A DNA stretch of 35,411 nt from Saccharofermentans sp. (lineage in GTDB: Bacteria > Bacillota > Clostridia > Saccharofermentanales > Saccharofermentanaceae), in the NCBI GenBank assembly GCA_024683485.1, contig JAIKYD010000098.1, positions 1-35,411 of the forward strand, read 5' to 3'. Position numbers and translations under genes: made by a program. This document shows, piece by piece, positions 1 through 9,318 of this stretch. Position 1 is the stretch's first letter; every line of letters starts with the position of its first letter. Below the pieces are notes generated by a model. It had not been told where the DNA came from. It saw nothing but the letters and a program-made list of their open reading frames with translations, and made no database searches.

Positions 1-296
1 AGGTGAACCTGCTGGAAAACAAATCCGCAATGCTTACGGCGGAAAACGGAGAGCTGGTCATCGTTCATTGATGTTATTTCTTTACCGCTGTATGAGATGC
101 TTCCGAGGGTCGGCTTGTCCATGCCTGATAAGGCATAAAGGAGCGTAGACTTGCCAGCACCGGAAGATCCCATGATTACGGTGAAATCTCCCTTATAGAT
201 CTCCATGTCGAGGTTTTTGATCACGTGCTGTTGCTTTCCCCCGACGGAAAAGCTCTTTGACAATTTCTCTGTTCTGATTACTACTTCTTTATTCAT
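1..296 (-). CDS. ABC transporter ATP-binding protein (LolD/MacB type), 5' part only
   Basis: This is the N-terminal ~98 residues of an ABC ATPase that continues beyond the left edge. The Walker A motif reads GSSGAGKS, and the sequence reaches FVFQQ, the Q-loop, just before the edge. Its start lies 18 nt after the stop of the FtsX-like permease, so the two form one operon and probably one MacB/LolCDE-like exporter that uses ATP to drive conformational change in the permease. I prefer the ATG at 296 because GGAG sits 8 nt upstream of it. An in-frame ATG at 311 has no good ribosome binding site. The signature motif, Walker B and H-loop are outside the window, so activity cannot be judged. The substrate is unknown; such pairs move peptides, lipoproteins or lipids, or act as mechanical signalling devices. 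Confidence 0.9.
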   Translation of the reverse strand, partial: MNKEVVIRTEKLSKSFSVGGKQQHVIKNLDMEIYKGDFTVIMGSSGAGKSTLLYALSGMDKPTLGSISYSGKEITSMNDDQLSVFRRKHCGFVFQQVH

Positions 297-314
297 TTCG
301 TGATTCTCCATTCT

Positions 315-2672
315 TTATTCCGCAATAAGCTTATATGCTGAAACTTTCTTCATCCTGCCTGACATTACAAACGATATGACAAATACCATAAGAACTACGA
401 TTGCAAGAGCGACCGGGATTACGGCCGGATTGATGATCAGATTGGAATTCTTGATCCCGTAGCTCGAAAATATCAAGTCGAACAATCTGTTGGTTGTAAG
501 ACATGCCGCGATCGAGCCCAGTATTGAACCAGTAATGCTCAAAGGAATGAGGGAGAGCGAGAGCTGTACTCTTAACTGTCTGCTGGTAAAACCGACGGCT
601 TTCTTGATGCCGAATTCCTTTTCGCGCTTTATGAATACGGTCTTGAGAAGCAGTCTTATGACTATAAGAACCGTAAAGATATTAAGAACGATCAGAACGA
701 GGATGACAAGTGCTACCGCGTAAACGGGAATGTTCTCTGTACTTCTCTGAGTGTGATAGTAGTTCTCGGTGCTTGTACAATTGTCGCCCAGGACAGTTTT
801 CGCGTGTTCAAGAAATGCATCAACATTGCTCTCGCTGGCATCATGGAGCCTGACTCTGACGTAAGTGTACACAGGATCACCGCCAAATCTTCTGAAACCG
901 TCATCGGATATATAGATCCTCTCACCCATACTGTATACGGCCTGCTGAAGACCGGTGATAAGGAAAGTCTCTTCATCATCCAAATACTTGATCCTGATCT
1001 CATCGCCTATGCCTAAACCGAGCCTTTCTGCAAGGAGACTGCCGACGACTGCTTCATTAGCCTCCATAGCCATCTGGCCTTCATACACACCGCAATAAAC
1101 AAACTCCGGATGGTTAGAATAAAGCAGATAGCAGTTATATTCACTCGCATGCGCATCGTTGCTTGCCAGTCCGTATGCCTCCGACACTTCATCCATAGCC
1201 TGAAGCTTTTCGATGATTCCGTACATTTCATCAGCCGATTCATAAGTGATATTCACATAGGCATCAGGAGCGTCACCCTGAAGAAGCCTTTGGAAATTTG
1301 TTATATCGATCCTGGTGTTATAGAAAAGGATAGCCGAGAAAGCCGTCATAAACGATACCGCAAGGATCACACCGATAACAATGATATTCTGGCCCTTATT
1401 CTGGAACATGCTCTTCAATGCAAGAAGAATATTAAGGTTGCCTTTTGTCTTATCGAGAGGCAGATGATTATTAGTGAAACTGTGAGATTCAAGTCCGAAT
1501 CTTAATGCTGTCGCCGGATGAATATTTCTAATAAGATGCGTGGCTGCAAATGTGACCAGAATCATTACAAGAATGAAACCTGCAAAAATCGGAAGCGAGA
1601 TCACAGGAATGAAGCCACCATCCCACACAAGACCTGACAATTGTTTCGTAGCATATTCCTCCAAAAGCGGAAATGCCAGATAAGCCAATGCTATTCCGGT
1701 TGCACCCGCAACTGCAGCTATGACAGAATACTCGATCATGAGAGACATTCTCACCTGCGATATTGTAAAGCCGACTGCCCGCAAAGCCCCGATATTTCTG
1801 ATATCACGGTTAATATTTGTATTTACAGTAAAGATGATCATTATCAGAGCAATGACCGCAATTACGGCCGAGAAAGAAGTCATGAATGCTGCAATGATAT
1901 TGGTGATGCCAACATATCCGGTCTTTGCAAGGATCCTGTTGTAGCCGTTGCAATAGATGCCTTCTTTAGTCAGTATATCCTGTGTTTTCGTTGTGCTTAA
2001 TGCAATATCATTTCCATCCTTGAAAGATACACACAGAAACTGCATAGAATGAGGCATGGAATATTCAGATGCCACAGAATCAGCTTTTGCGCTCATCATT
2101 TCATAACTGTCATGGTCAATAACAGTCGAGTAATACGAATAACGCTGCCCGCAGAATAAGTCCTCGTAAATACCGGCTACAGTAAATTCATACTCACCGA
2201 GATCACTGTCTTTGATCGTGACCTTATCCCCAACCCGCATTCCTTCTGAGTATGCGGTATAGACATTAATATCGATCCATGGACCGGTTATGCTCTCATC
2301 CTTCTCGATATATGACAGTTTCTGATACGTTTCTGCGGCTTCTTCATCCAAAAAGAACAGACCTTCGATATCTTTTTCTTTTCCGGAATCAACTGAATAA
2401 GTAATTACATCCGGCCTGATGAGATCCACCAGATAAAAACTACCGATATGATCCATACCATTAACCAGTCTCTTGATCTCTTCTTCATTCCCATAACAGA
2501 AATACATCGCATCACTTATATTTCTTTGACGGGCTCTTTCATCATAAAGAGAATCAAAACGGCCAACCATGAATCCTGTCTGTAGGAGCATGGCAGCGAC
2601 GATCAGAATCAGAAGAAACGCCGTAAGCACTGCTTTATCTTTATGAAAATGTGCTTTAACAAGTTTTAACAT
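315..2672 (-). CDS. FtsX/MacB-family ABC transporter permease, two-module
   Basis: This 785-residue integral membrane protein has the layout of a fused double FtsX permease. A first transmembrane segment lies at about residues 13-34, followed by a large extracytoplasmic domain (~35-250) and three helices (~253-390). A fourth helix near 430-455 precedes a second extracytoplasmic domain, and three more helices fill ~655-780. The helix pairs carry the FtsX-type 'GALRAVGF' and 'GIKKAVGF' coupling segments that contact the ATPase. AAAGGGAAAG lies ahead of the ATG. The gene is followed directly by its ATPase. It could export a peptide or lipoprotein, or sense and expel an antimicrobial; nothing here identifies the substrate. 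The nearest two-component genes (7321-9309) are not adjacent, so a link to them is only a possibility. Confidence 0.88.
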   Translation of the reverse strand: MLKLVKAHFHKDKAVLTAFLLILIVAAMLLQTGFMVGRFDSLYDERARQRNISDAMYFCYGNEEEIKRLVNGMDHIGSFYLVDLIRPDVITYSVDSGKEKDIEGLFFLDEEAAETYQKLSYIEKDESITGPWIDINVYTAYSEGMRVGDKVTIKDSDLGEYEFTVAGIYEDLFCGQRYSYYSTVIDHDSYEMMSAKADSVASEYSMPHSMQFLCVSFKDGNDIALSTTKTQDILTKEGIYCNGYNRILAKTGYVGITNIIAAFMTSFSAVIAVIALIMIIFTVNTNINRDIRNIGALRAVGFTISQVRMSLMIEYSVIAAVAGATGIALAYLAFPLLEEYATKQLSGLVWDGGFIPVISLPIFAGFILVMILVTFAATHLIRNIHPATALRFGLESHSFTNNHLPLDKTKGNLNILLALKSMFQNKGQNIIVIGVILAVSFMTAFSAILFYNTRIDITNFQRLLQGDAPDAYVNITYESADEMYGIIEKLQAMDEVSEAYGLASNDAHASEYNCYLLYSNHPEFVYCGVYEGQMAMEANEAVVGSLLAERLGLGIGDEIRIKYLDDEETFLITGLQQAVYSMGERIYISDDGFRRFGGDPVYTYVRVRLHDASESNVDAFLEHAKTVLGDNCTSTENYYHTQRSTENIPVYAVALVILVLIVLNIFTVLIVIRLLLKTVFIKREKEFGIKKAVGFTSRQLRVQLSLSLIPLSITGSILGSIAACLTTNRLFDLIFSSYGIKNSNLIINPAVIPVALAIVVLMVFVISFVMSGRMKKVSAYKLIAE

Positions 2673-2799
2673 CGGTTTAATCTTTCCCTTTCCAAGAATC
2701 CGGTACCTTATGGTCTTGAGTATAGTCTTTAACGGAAATTAAACCTTTGTCTGTTTTTTAATTCTTTTTAAAACCGGATTTAATCTTTATAAGCAATTA

Positions 2800-2838
2800 A
2801 GAAACGCACCCTATGTCAGTTGACTTGGATGCGTTTCT
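2800..2838 (-). terminator. Rho-independent terminator of the first wall-binding protein gene
   Basis: An inverted repeat pairs AGAAACGCA (2800-2808) with TGCGTTTCT (2830-2838). It begins 34 nt after the stop of the secreted protein gene, and read on the minus strand it ends in TTTCTTAATT, a short T-rich run. Inner CC/GG pairing extends the stem. A near-identical hairpin follows the next paralogue. Confidence 0.65.
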
Positions 2839-2871
2839 ATAATTGATTTGTCGAAAAATACTTATCCAGGT

Positions 2872-4755
2872 TTAATCATATGTTCCGATCAAAGCCCCTG
2901 AATCATCAAAAAGATACTTCACACCATTGATTATTACCTTGCCGGTCATCATTGCTCCCGTCTCAGGATGCAGGAAATACCATTTATCACCGATCTGGAG
3001 CCATTTGGTCTGCATTGCTCCGTTGGAATTGAAGTAATACCACTTGTCTCCTACCTTCTGCCAGCCTGTTACCATCGCTCCGGAACTGTTCATATAGTAC
3101 CATGTGCTTCCTGACTGTACCCAACCGGTTGCCATCGCTCCGGAAGGTCCCATGTAGTACCACTTGCCACCTGTCTGCACCCAGCCAATGGCCATTGCCC
3201 CGGAAGGTCCCATATAGTACCACTTATCACCATCCTGTACCCAGCCGATCTGCATAACACCGTTCTTATCACAGTAATACCAGTTGCTGCCGTCTTTGAC
3301 CCAACCGGTTGCTTTCTTGCCGTTAGAATCGTAGTAGTACCAGTTATTGCCTTCTTTGACCCATTTGGTCTTTGGCATAGGTGTAGCCGTTGGCTTCTTT
3401 GTAGGCGTTGCCGTCGGCTTCTTTGTCGGTGTTGCCGTCGGTTTCTTTGTTGGCTTAGCTGTCGGTTTCTTTGTAGGAGTTGCCGTTGGTTTCTTCGTAG
3501 GTTTTGCTGTTGGCTTCTTTGTAGGCGTTGCCGTAGGTTTCTTTGTCGGCGTAGCTGTCGGCTTCTTTGTCGGTTTTGCCGTCGGTTTCTTAGTCGGCGT
3601 TGCCGTAGGCTTCTTTGTCGGCGTTGCCGTCGGTTTCTTTGTAGGTGTAGCCGTGGGCTTCTTCGTCGGCGTAGGTGTTGCTGCCGTAACCTTAAAAGTG
3701 TAATCAGCCGAGTCTAATTCTTTCCAACCATAAGCTGTTCCTGTTCCATCTTGATCGTAGTACAAGTGAGCAGTCAGCTTGTAAGAACCTTTTGATAATC
3801 CCTTAACAGGCTTGACAGTACCGGCATTATACATATTTCCACTAAACATTGTGCTGCCGGGAGCTACCCACCACTCAAATGCCGAAGTATCACCTGTGAA
3901 TAAAATTTTGTAATGATCACTATCACAAATAAGATTTCCAGTACCTGTAATGTCTATTCTGAATATAACACTCGAAATATCAGAGTAACCTACAACCTTA
4001 CTTCCGAACCCCAAATTTTCAAGTGTTGCTTCATATGTTAAAGGATCAATCCAGGTAACAGTAAATTCATTACTGCAAAAGGTCTCGCTGTTGGAAATGA
4101 CTATAATCCTGTATGTATCAGTCTCATGACCCAAATATTTTACAGAAAAGGATGTCTTACCTTTCAGATCATTCAAATTACCCCATGCGCCATCCGAATC
4201 CTTGCGCTGAAGGACAATATAATCAGGCTCCTTTTTTAATCCCCAGGAAAAAGAATATTCGGATGTTTTTTCACATGTTCCGCTTTTCGGGAAAGAAGTA
4301 AAACCGTATTCTGCAGGGTTAACTCTAACTGACACTTTACTGGTAGCTAACACTTTCCATGAACCGTTCACTTTGTAAGAGAGCGTTAAAGTAGAAGTAG
4401 TAACTCCGGTAGGAAGTCCTTCTTTAACTATTATCCAGGCATTTGTTGCAGTGTCGCCGGGCAGAAGATATCCGCCAACACTTTTCCATCCACAAAGAAA
4501 TGCAGAAGGATCCCCATCCGTTAACTCGACTTTTATATCAACTCCGGTTAAATCTAACTTTTCTGTTCCAGTGTTAGTTATAACAGGATTTATAATGTAA
4601 TCCTCAAAAGTATAATCTGACGGAATAGTTCCAAAATCAGCATCAGATATGGTTGCAGCAATTTCATCCGCGAAAACTATCGTTCCAGCCGACAGCCCCA
4701 TCGTTACAGCGACGGCGATGAGAAAACACATTACTCTCTTCGTCATTTGCCTCAT
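2872..4755 (-). CDS. Secreted protein with TPTKKPT linker and C-terminal cell-wall-binding repeats (paralogue 1)
   Basis: This 627-residue exported protein starts with a classic signal peptide (residues 1-29, hydrophobic core [11 protein letters not shown], cleavage near FA-D). Two related beta-rich modules containing an FG...GY pattern cover about 33-147 and 240-358, with a different beta module (~150-236, ending in SNEFTVTW) between them. Residues ~360-456 are 12 copies of an eight-residue unit (TPTKKPTA or KPTKKPTA). Residues ~463-627 are eight ~20-residue wall-binding repeats of the GW-x-WYY-x-GAM type, as in choline- and teichoic-acid-binding proteins of Gram-positives. The Pro/Thr/Lys stretch is probably a wall-spanning spacer. 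AGGAGG lies 9 nt before the ATG. No enzymatic domain is visible, so the role is likely adhesion or envelope structure. It is a tandem duplicate of the next gene, which has one extra central module and one extra wall-binding repeat. Confidence 0.85.
   Translation of the reverse strand: MRQMTKRVMCFLIAVAVTMGLSAGTIVFADEIAATISDADFGTIPSDYTFEDYIINPVITNTGTEKLDLTGVDIKVELTDGDPSAFLCGWKSVGGYLLPGDTATNAWIIVKEGLPTGVTTSTLTLSYKVNGSWKVLATSKVSVRVNPAEYGFTSFPKSGTCEKTSEYSFSWGLKKEPDYIVLQRKDSDGAWGNLNDLKGKTSFSVKYLGHETDTYRIIVISNSETFCSNEFTVTWIDPLTYEATLENLGFGSKVVGYSDISSVIFRIDITGTGNLICDSDHYKILFTGDTSAFEWWVAPGSTMFSGNMYNAGTVKPVKGLSKGSYKLTAHLYYDQDGTGTAYGWKELDSADYTFKVTAATPTPTKKPTATPTKKPTATPTKKPTATPTKKPTAKPTKKPTATPTKKPTATPTKKPTAKPTKKPTATPTKKPTAKPTKKPTATPTKKPTATPTKKPTATPMPKTKWVKEGNNWYYYDSNGKKATGWVKDGSNWYYCDKNGVMQIGWVQDGDKWYYMGPSGAMAIGWVQTGGKWYYMGPSGAMATGWVQSGSTWYYMNSSGAMVTGWQKVGDKWYYFNSNGAMQTKWLQIGDKWYFLHPETGAMMTGKVIINGVKYLFDDSGALIGTYD
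3370..3678 (-). repeat. 24-nt coding minisatellite (12 units) encoding the TPTKKPTA linker
   Basis: Twelve head-to-tail 24-nt units encode eight-residue blocks ending in KKPT. Most units read ATPTKKPT; three read AKPTKKPT. Third positions vary from unit to unit while the protein repeat is kept, which indicates selection on the peptide rather than very recent DNA expansion. The array remains in frame across its length. Confidence 0.9.
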
Positions 4756-4973
4756 TTTTCTATTCCTCCTTATTTGTGGAACTCAATGATATACATCTCA
4801 AATCTAATAACACAAATTTATTCTATAAATGATTGACTATGTTTACTATTCCCTATTTATACCATTTTTTGAGAACTTTTTTGACTATTTTGAAACAAAG
4901 AAACGCACCCTCAGTCAACTGACTTGGATGCGTTTCTAAATCAATAATCAGGTCGATAAATACCTAACTCGTT
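4756..4973. other. AT-rich spacer between the paralogous secreted protein genes
   Basis: This 218-nt gap contains the terminator of the downstream-listed paralogue (4899-4937), then an AT-rich stretch that should carry the promoter of the gene starting at 4755. On the minus strand TATAAA near 4855 could be a -10 box, but no convincing -35 box is placed correctly. No open reading frame or RNA gene is apparent. Confidence 0.5.
4899..4937 (-). terminator. Rho-independent terminator of the second wall-binding protein gene
   Basis: AGAAACGCA (4899-4907) pairs with TGCGTTTCT (4929-4937), with the inner palindromic AGTC/GACT also able to pair. It lies ~37 nt past the stop, and the minus-strand sequence continues TTTCTTTGTTTC, a good T-tract. 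It is almost the same hairpin as at 2800-2838, so the terminator was duplicated with the gene. Confidence 0.7.
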
Positions 4974-7250
4974 TTATTCAAAAGTTCCGATCAATACTCC
5001 TGAATCATCGAAAAGATACTTCTCTCCATTGATTATTACCTTGCCGGTCATCATCTCTCCCGTCTCAGGATGCAGGAAATACCACTTATCACCAATCTGC
5101 AGCCACTTGGTCTGCATTGCTCCGTTGGAGTCAAAGTAATACCACTTGTCTCCTGCCTTCTGCCAGCCTGTTACCATCGCTCCGGAACTGTTCATGTAAT
5201 ACCAAGTGTTTCCTGACTGTACCCATCCGGTTGCCATCGCTCCCGAAGCCCCCATGTAGTACCAGTTAGTTCCTACCTGTATCCAACCGGTAACCATAGC
5301 TCCGGAAGGCCCCATGTAGTACCACTTGTCACCTGCCTGTACCCAGCCTATGACCATTGCCCCGGAAGGTCCCATGTAGTACCACTTATCGCCATCCTGT
5401 ACCCAGCCGATCTGCATTACGCCGTTCTTATCACAGTAATACCAGTTGCTGCCGTCTTTGACCCAGCCGGTTGCTTTCTTGCCGTTAGAATCGTAGTAGT
5501 ACCAGTTATTGCCTTCTTTGACCCATTTGGACTTTGGCATAGGTGTAGGCGTTACTGTCGGCTTCTTTGTCGATGTAGCCGTAGGTTTCTTGGTTGGAGT
5601 AGCCGTCGGCTTCTTTGTCGGTGTTACCGTCGGTTTCTTTGTCGGTGTTGCCGTCGGTTTCTTTGTAGGAGTTGCCGTCGGTTTCTTAGTCGGCGTTGCC
5701 GTCGGTTTCTTCGTCGGTGTAGCCGTCGGTTTCTTTGTAGGTGTAGCCGTTGGCTTCTTTGTAGGTGTAGCCGTCGGCTTCTTTGTAGGTGTAGCCGTCG
5801 GTTTCTTTGTCGGCGTTGCCGTCGGCTTCTTTGTCGGAGTAGCCGTCGGCTTCTTGGTTGGTGTAGGCGTTGCCGTTGGCTTCTTCGTAGGTGTAGGCGT
5901 TGCTGCAGAAACAGTAAATGTATATGTTGCCGTATCTAAGACTTCCCAGTCACATTCAGTACCTGTTCCATCCTGATCATAGTATAAAGTAGCATTTAAC
6001 TTATAAGAACCTTTAGATAATCCGGTAACCGGCTTTACAGTGCCAGCATCGTAAGTATTTCCACTTGATAAGCTGCCACCCATTGATACCCATGTTTCAA
6101 AAGCCGTGGTATCACCTGAGAATACAATTTTATAATGTTCACTATCACGGACAAGGGTTCCGGTACCTAAGACCTTTATTCTGAAAATCAGACTGGATTG
6201 ATTAGAATAACCTACAACTTTGCTTCCAAAACTAATGTCATCAAGTATTGCTTTATATGTTAAAGGATCAGTCCAGGTAACAGTAAACACGTCGCTATAG
6301 ACTTCTTTACCACTAAAACTAGCTTTGATCCTGTATTTTTCCGTGTCATTTGATGTGAACTCTACAGAATATGATGTCTTTCCTGTCAGATCATACAGAT
6401 TGCCCCAGCTTCCGGAAGAATATCTTTGTAACGTGGCAGAATAAGGTTGTTCTCCATAAGACCACGTGAATGTATAAGGCTTTGTTTTGACAGAAGTTCC
6501 ACTCAAAGGCTGTGTCCAAAAACTCTTTGGTTCCTTACCTGTCCATTTAACGGTAAATTCATTGCTGTAAATAGTACTATAGTGATCAGAAGCTATAATC
6601 CTGTATGTATCAGACTCATTCTCCAAATATTTAACAGAGAAAGATGAAAAATTTTCCAGACTATTCAAATGTCCCCAAGATCCACTCGGAAGTTTTCTCT
6701 GAAGGACAATATCCAATGGTTGCTTATTTAACGACCAGGAAAAAGTGAATTTGGAAGATTTGTCACAATATCCGTTTGACGGGAAAGAAGTAAATCCGAA
6801 ATCTTCTGAATTTACTTTAACAGACACTTTACTGGTTGCTATAGCCTTCCATGAACTGTTCACTGCGTAATAGAGAGTTAATGTAGCACTATGAGTTCCG
6901 GCAGAAAGTCCTTCTTTGACTCTGACCCATGGCTTTCCACGTGTAGATTGGCCAGGATTTACCCATCCACCACCAGCGTTCCATCCACAAGCAAATGCCG
7001 AAGTTTCTCCGCCGGTTAATTCAACTTTCGCGTCAGCTACGCTTAAAGAAAACAATTCTGTCCCGGTGTTCGTAATTAAGGGGTTCATTAAACAATCTGT
7101 ATATGTGTAATTTTTTGGAACCGTTCCGAAATCAACATCATCTATTGTTGCAGCGACTCCGGCAGCAAAAACAACAGACCCGGCCGCCAGTCCCATCGTT
7201 ACTGCAACAGCGATGAAAAAACTCAAGAGTTTCCTTGTCATTTGTCTCAT
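4974..7250 (-). CDS. Secreted protein with TPTKKPT linker and C-terminal cell-wall-binding repeats (paralogue 2)
   Basis: This 758-residue paralogue of the preceding protein has the same plan: signal peptide (1-29, [11 protein letters not shown] core), an FG...GY beta module (~31-147), two tandem central beta modules (~148-236 and ~240-330, each with SW-x-L-x-x-QP-x-x-x-x-LQR-like cores), a second FG...GY module (~335-450), a linker of about 14 ATPTKKPT units (~452-568) and nine ~20-residue GW...WYY...GAM wall-binding repeats (~573-758). The extra central module and extra wall-binding repeat distinguish it from its neighbour. The ribosome binding site is weak (TAGGTAAT before AATAGAAAAATG), whereas the other copy has AGGAGG, so expression may differ. 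It sits 70 nt after the histidine kinase gene on the same strand and could be under its control, which is inference. No catalytic motif was recognised. Confidence 0.85.
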   Translation of the reverse strand: MRQMTRKLLSFFIAVAVTMGLAAGSVVFAAGVAATIDDVDFGTVPKNYTYTDCLMNPLITNTGTELFSLSVADAKVELTGGETSAFACGWNAGGGWVNPGQSTRGKPWVRVKEGLSAGTHSATLTLYYAVNSSWKAIATSKVSVKVNSEDFGFTSFPSNGYCDKSSKFTFSWSLNKQPLDIVLQRKLPSGSWGHLNSLENFSSFSVKYLENESDTYRIIASDHYSTIYSNEFTVKWTGKEPKSFWTQPLSGTSVKTKPYTFTWSYGEQPYSATLQRYSSGSWGNLYDLTGKTSYSVEFTSNDTEKYRIKASFSGKEVYSDVFTVTWTDPLTYKAILDDISFGSKVVGYSNQSSLIFRIKVLGTGTLVRDSEHYKIVFSGDTTAFETWVSMGGSLSSGNTYDAGTVKPVTGLSKGSYKLNATLYYDQDGTGTECDWEVLDTATYTFTVSAATPTPTKKPTATPTPTKKPTATPTKKPTATPTKKPTATPTKKPTATPTKKPTATPTKKPTATPTKKPTATPTKKPTATPTKKPTATPTKKPTVTPTKKPTATPTKKPTATSTKKPTVTPTPMPKSKWVKEGNNWYYYDSNGKKATGWVKDGSNWYYCDKNGVMQIGWVQDGDKWYYMGPSGAMVIGWVQAGDKWYYMGPSGAMVTGWIQVGTNWYYMGASGAMATGWVQSGNTWYYMNSSGAMVTGWQKAGDKWYYFDSNGAMQTKWLQIGDKWYFLHPETGEMMTGKVIINGEKYLFDDSGVLIGTFE
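5540..5905 (-). repeat. 24-nt coding minisatellite (about 14 units) encoding the TPTKKPTA linker
   Basis: About 14 head-to-tail 24-nt units, nearly all encoding ATPTKKPT, with VTPT and ATST variants near the 3' end of the gene and two TPTPT phases at the 5' end. The array is longer and more uniform at the protein level than the one at 3370-3678, and the two share unit sequence, so recombination between them is possible. Confidence 0.9.
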
Positions 7251-7320
7251 TTTTCTATTACCTACTATTTACTTATACAAGTTTACTAATCTTTCTGCGG
7301 GAATGTCTATAAGATATTTA

Positions 7321-8601
7321 TCAAGATATCCTTAGTCCGATACTCACTGCAAAGCCGCCCTCTATGTTCTCAGGAGTAATACTGCCATCCATCTTCTTCA
7401 TGAGATAGTCAGAAATATAAAGCCCCAGACCGGAACCGTCTTTATCTCCCGCATTGCTTCCACGTTTGAACTTCTGTGTAATGATCTCCAGTTCCTCTCC
7501 GGGAACTCCGGGACCGTTATCAGCGATCCTTATAATCAGAAGCTTATTATCATTATCAAATCTACCGGTAACACTTATGTCAGTTCCGGCGTATTTATAT
7601 GAATTAAAGAGAATGTTGCTTATCACCTGGTTAAGTCTCAATTTATCTGCATAAACAACAGCATCTTTTATGTCCAGAATCTTAACTTTTTTCATGTAAT
7701 CGGCATCTTTTATCATCTGGACTATTTCAGTCGAATTCAGATCTGCGGGCTTTACTTCAAGCTGCTCCAGTTCCTCCAAAGTTGCATGGAACAGATTCGA
7801 GATAAGTTCATCTATCTGATCCGCCTTTGCATTGATCGCAGCGATAGTATCCTTGTTCTCTTCTTCCGCAGTCAGACTCATAACATCAGTCATTGCCTTG
7901 ATCGATGCAACAGGTGTCTTAATGTCATGAGATAACTGGGCAACTAATTCCTTTCTGCTCTTTACTGCTTTTTCTTCACGCTCCCGCGAAGCCTTAAGTT
8001 CCTCACGCATTATGTCGAAGCCTTCTGTAAAGGCACCGAAAACATTTCCTTTATCCATTTCGAGCGGAGTATCTAGATCTCCTCCCGCAACCCTGACTGC
8101 GAAATGCTTGAGTTTTTTAAAAGGATCGATTACGCGATGCTTGAGATAAAGATAATAAAGGATTGATATCACAATTGTTACAGCTACCAGAATTCCAACA
8201 AATAACGCAAGTTTCTGATTTGTCTGCTTTTCCAATTCTGCCTGGGGATTATGCACAAGAATCTTACCGACAACAATCCCGGCTGATTCGATATCACGTA
8301 TGATGTCAAAGTTAGATGTTGCTGCGGAAACGGTTTTCGAGATACCGTCATCTGTATATAAAATCACATTTCCGTCATTGTCTATAACTGCATAATCGAA
8401 GCTCTCTTCACTTTTCTTTAGATTGTCTCTTTGAGAACTGATATCATTCCAGGATTCACCGAGACTGATTATCAGTCTGTTGATCTCCGTGGTATGGGAA
8501 GGAATATCTTTAGACATAGATCCGTTCATAATCATAAGGCAGCCGGAAATACCGACAGCTGTCATTATGAGAATATAAACCAGAAGATATCTAAGTTTCA
8601 T
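7321..8601 (-). CDS. Two-component sensor histidine kinase
   Basis: This 426-residue membrane kinase has a transmembrane helix at ~5-26, an extracytoplasmic sensor of ~100 residues, a second helix at ~131-152 and a HAMP linker (~153-205). The HisKA motif SHDIKTP places the phospho-accepting histidine at H225. The ATPase domain shows the N-box (NILFNSYKYAG), DNGPGVPG and the G-box GSGLGLYI near the C terminus. It should autophosphorylate and pass phosphate to the response regulator encoded directly upstream: that gene's TAA stop abuts this gene's ATG with no gap, so translation is probably coupled. The sensor is short and matches no ligand-binding family I recognise. Envelope stress or an extracellular peptide is a plausible input, given the neighbouring surface proteins. 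Confidence 0.93.
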   Translation of the reverse strand: MKLRYLLVYILIMTAVGISGCLMIMNGSMSKDIPSHTTEINRLIISLGESWNDISSQRDNLKKSEESFDYAVIDNDGNVILYTDDGISKTVSAATSNFDIIRDIESAGIVVGKILVHNPQAELEKQTNQKLALFVGILVAVTIVISILYYLYLKHRVIDPFKKLKHFAVRVAGGDLDTPLEMDKGNVFGAFTEGFDIMREELKASREREEKAVKSRKELVAQLSHDIKTPVASIKAMTDVMSLTAEEENKDTIAAINAKADQIDELISNLFHATLEELEQLEVKPADLNSTEIVQMIKDADYMKKVKILDIKDAVVYADKLRLNQVISNILFNSYKYAGTDISVTGRFDNDNKLLIIRIADNGPGVPGEELEIITQKFKRGSNAGDKDGSGLGLYISDYLMKKMDGSITPENIEGGFAVSIGLRIS

Positions 8602-9309
8602 TTATACGGAGCCTTGGGCATCAAGCATGAACCCGACACCCCATACAGTCTTTATGTAGCGCGGGTTTCCGGCATCGTCTTCTATCTTCTCTCTTAAATG
8701 TCTGATATGGACGTTGAGCGTTACATCGCCAACAAATGTTGTGTCCCAGATCTTCTCGAAAATCTCTTCCTTGGGGATCACGCGGTCGCTGTTACGGAGA
8801 AGATATACCAGTATCTTATACTCCATGGCCTTAAGAGGCGTTTCCTTGCCGTTCTTTGTAACCGTTGCCTTCTTAAGATTGATCACAGCATCTCCAAGCC
8901 TTGTCATTTGGTCTTCTTCCGGCTGTTCGTCTGATCTGTGTGCAGACTCATATCTTTTGAGTTCAGCCTTTACCTTGGCAAGCAGAACACCCAGAGAATA
9001 CGGCTTGCAGATATAATCATCGCCGCCAATGCTTAAAGCCAGGAGCATATCGTCTTCAGCAGATCTGGCACTGATAAAGAAGATAGGGATATCCAATGTC
9101 TGCCTTATCTTCTGGCATAATTCAAATCCGGAATCTTCTCCCAGATTAATATCCAGAAGTATAAGAGAATACGTATTGTCTCTCAGACAATCCAGCGCCG
9201 TCTTACTATCCAGGGCATACTGAGCCGTAACACCGGACATGTTAAAGTATTTCGCGGTGTATTCTGAAAGTTCCTTCTCATCGTCGATTATCAGTACGCT
9301 GTAATGCAT
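8602..9309 (-). CDS. OmpR/PhoB-family response regulator
   Basis: This 235-residue regulator has a receiver domain (1-120) with the acidic pair D9/D10, phosphorylation site D53 in LLDINLG, S80 and the conserved K102 in CKPYS. A winged-helix DNA-binding domain follows (~137-231), ending in the typical YIKTVWGVGF strand. It is the cognate partner of the adjacent histidine kinase. It starts 9 nt after the preceding gene with AGGACAG as ribosome binding site. Targets are unknown; the two wall-binding protein genes immediately downstream and the operon itself are the first places to look for its binding sites. Confidence 0.94.
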   Translation of the reverse strand: MHYSVLIIDDEKELSEYTAKYFNMSGVTAQYALDSKTALDCLRDNTYSLILLDINLGEDSGFELCQKIRQTLDIPIFFISARSAEDDMLLALSIGGDDYICKPYSLGVLLAKVKAELKRYESAHRSDEQPEEDQMTRLGDAVINLKKATVTKNGKETPLKAMEYKILVYLLRNSDRVIPKEEIFEKIWDTTFVGDVTLNVHIRHLREKIEDDAGNPRYIKTVWGVGFMLDAQGSV

Positions 9310-9318
9310 ATCTGTCCT

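Noticed and set aside
3347..3703. Plus-strand frame rich in GVAVGFF repeats, and a similar one at 5509-5976
   Set aside because: They are the reverse complement of the TPTKKPT-coding repeats; the open frames are a by-product of the 24-nt periodicity and have no supported start.
2800..4937. The two similar hairpins as attachment sites of a mobile element
   Set aside because: No integrase or transposase lies between them, each follows a gene stop and the T-tracts fit terminators; duplication with the gene explains them.
3370..5905. Regular repeats considered as CRISPR arrays
   Set aside because: Units are contiguous 24-mers with no unique spacers, lie inside coding sequence and preserve the reading frame; no cas gene is present.
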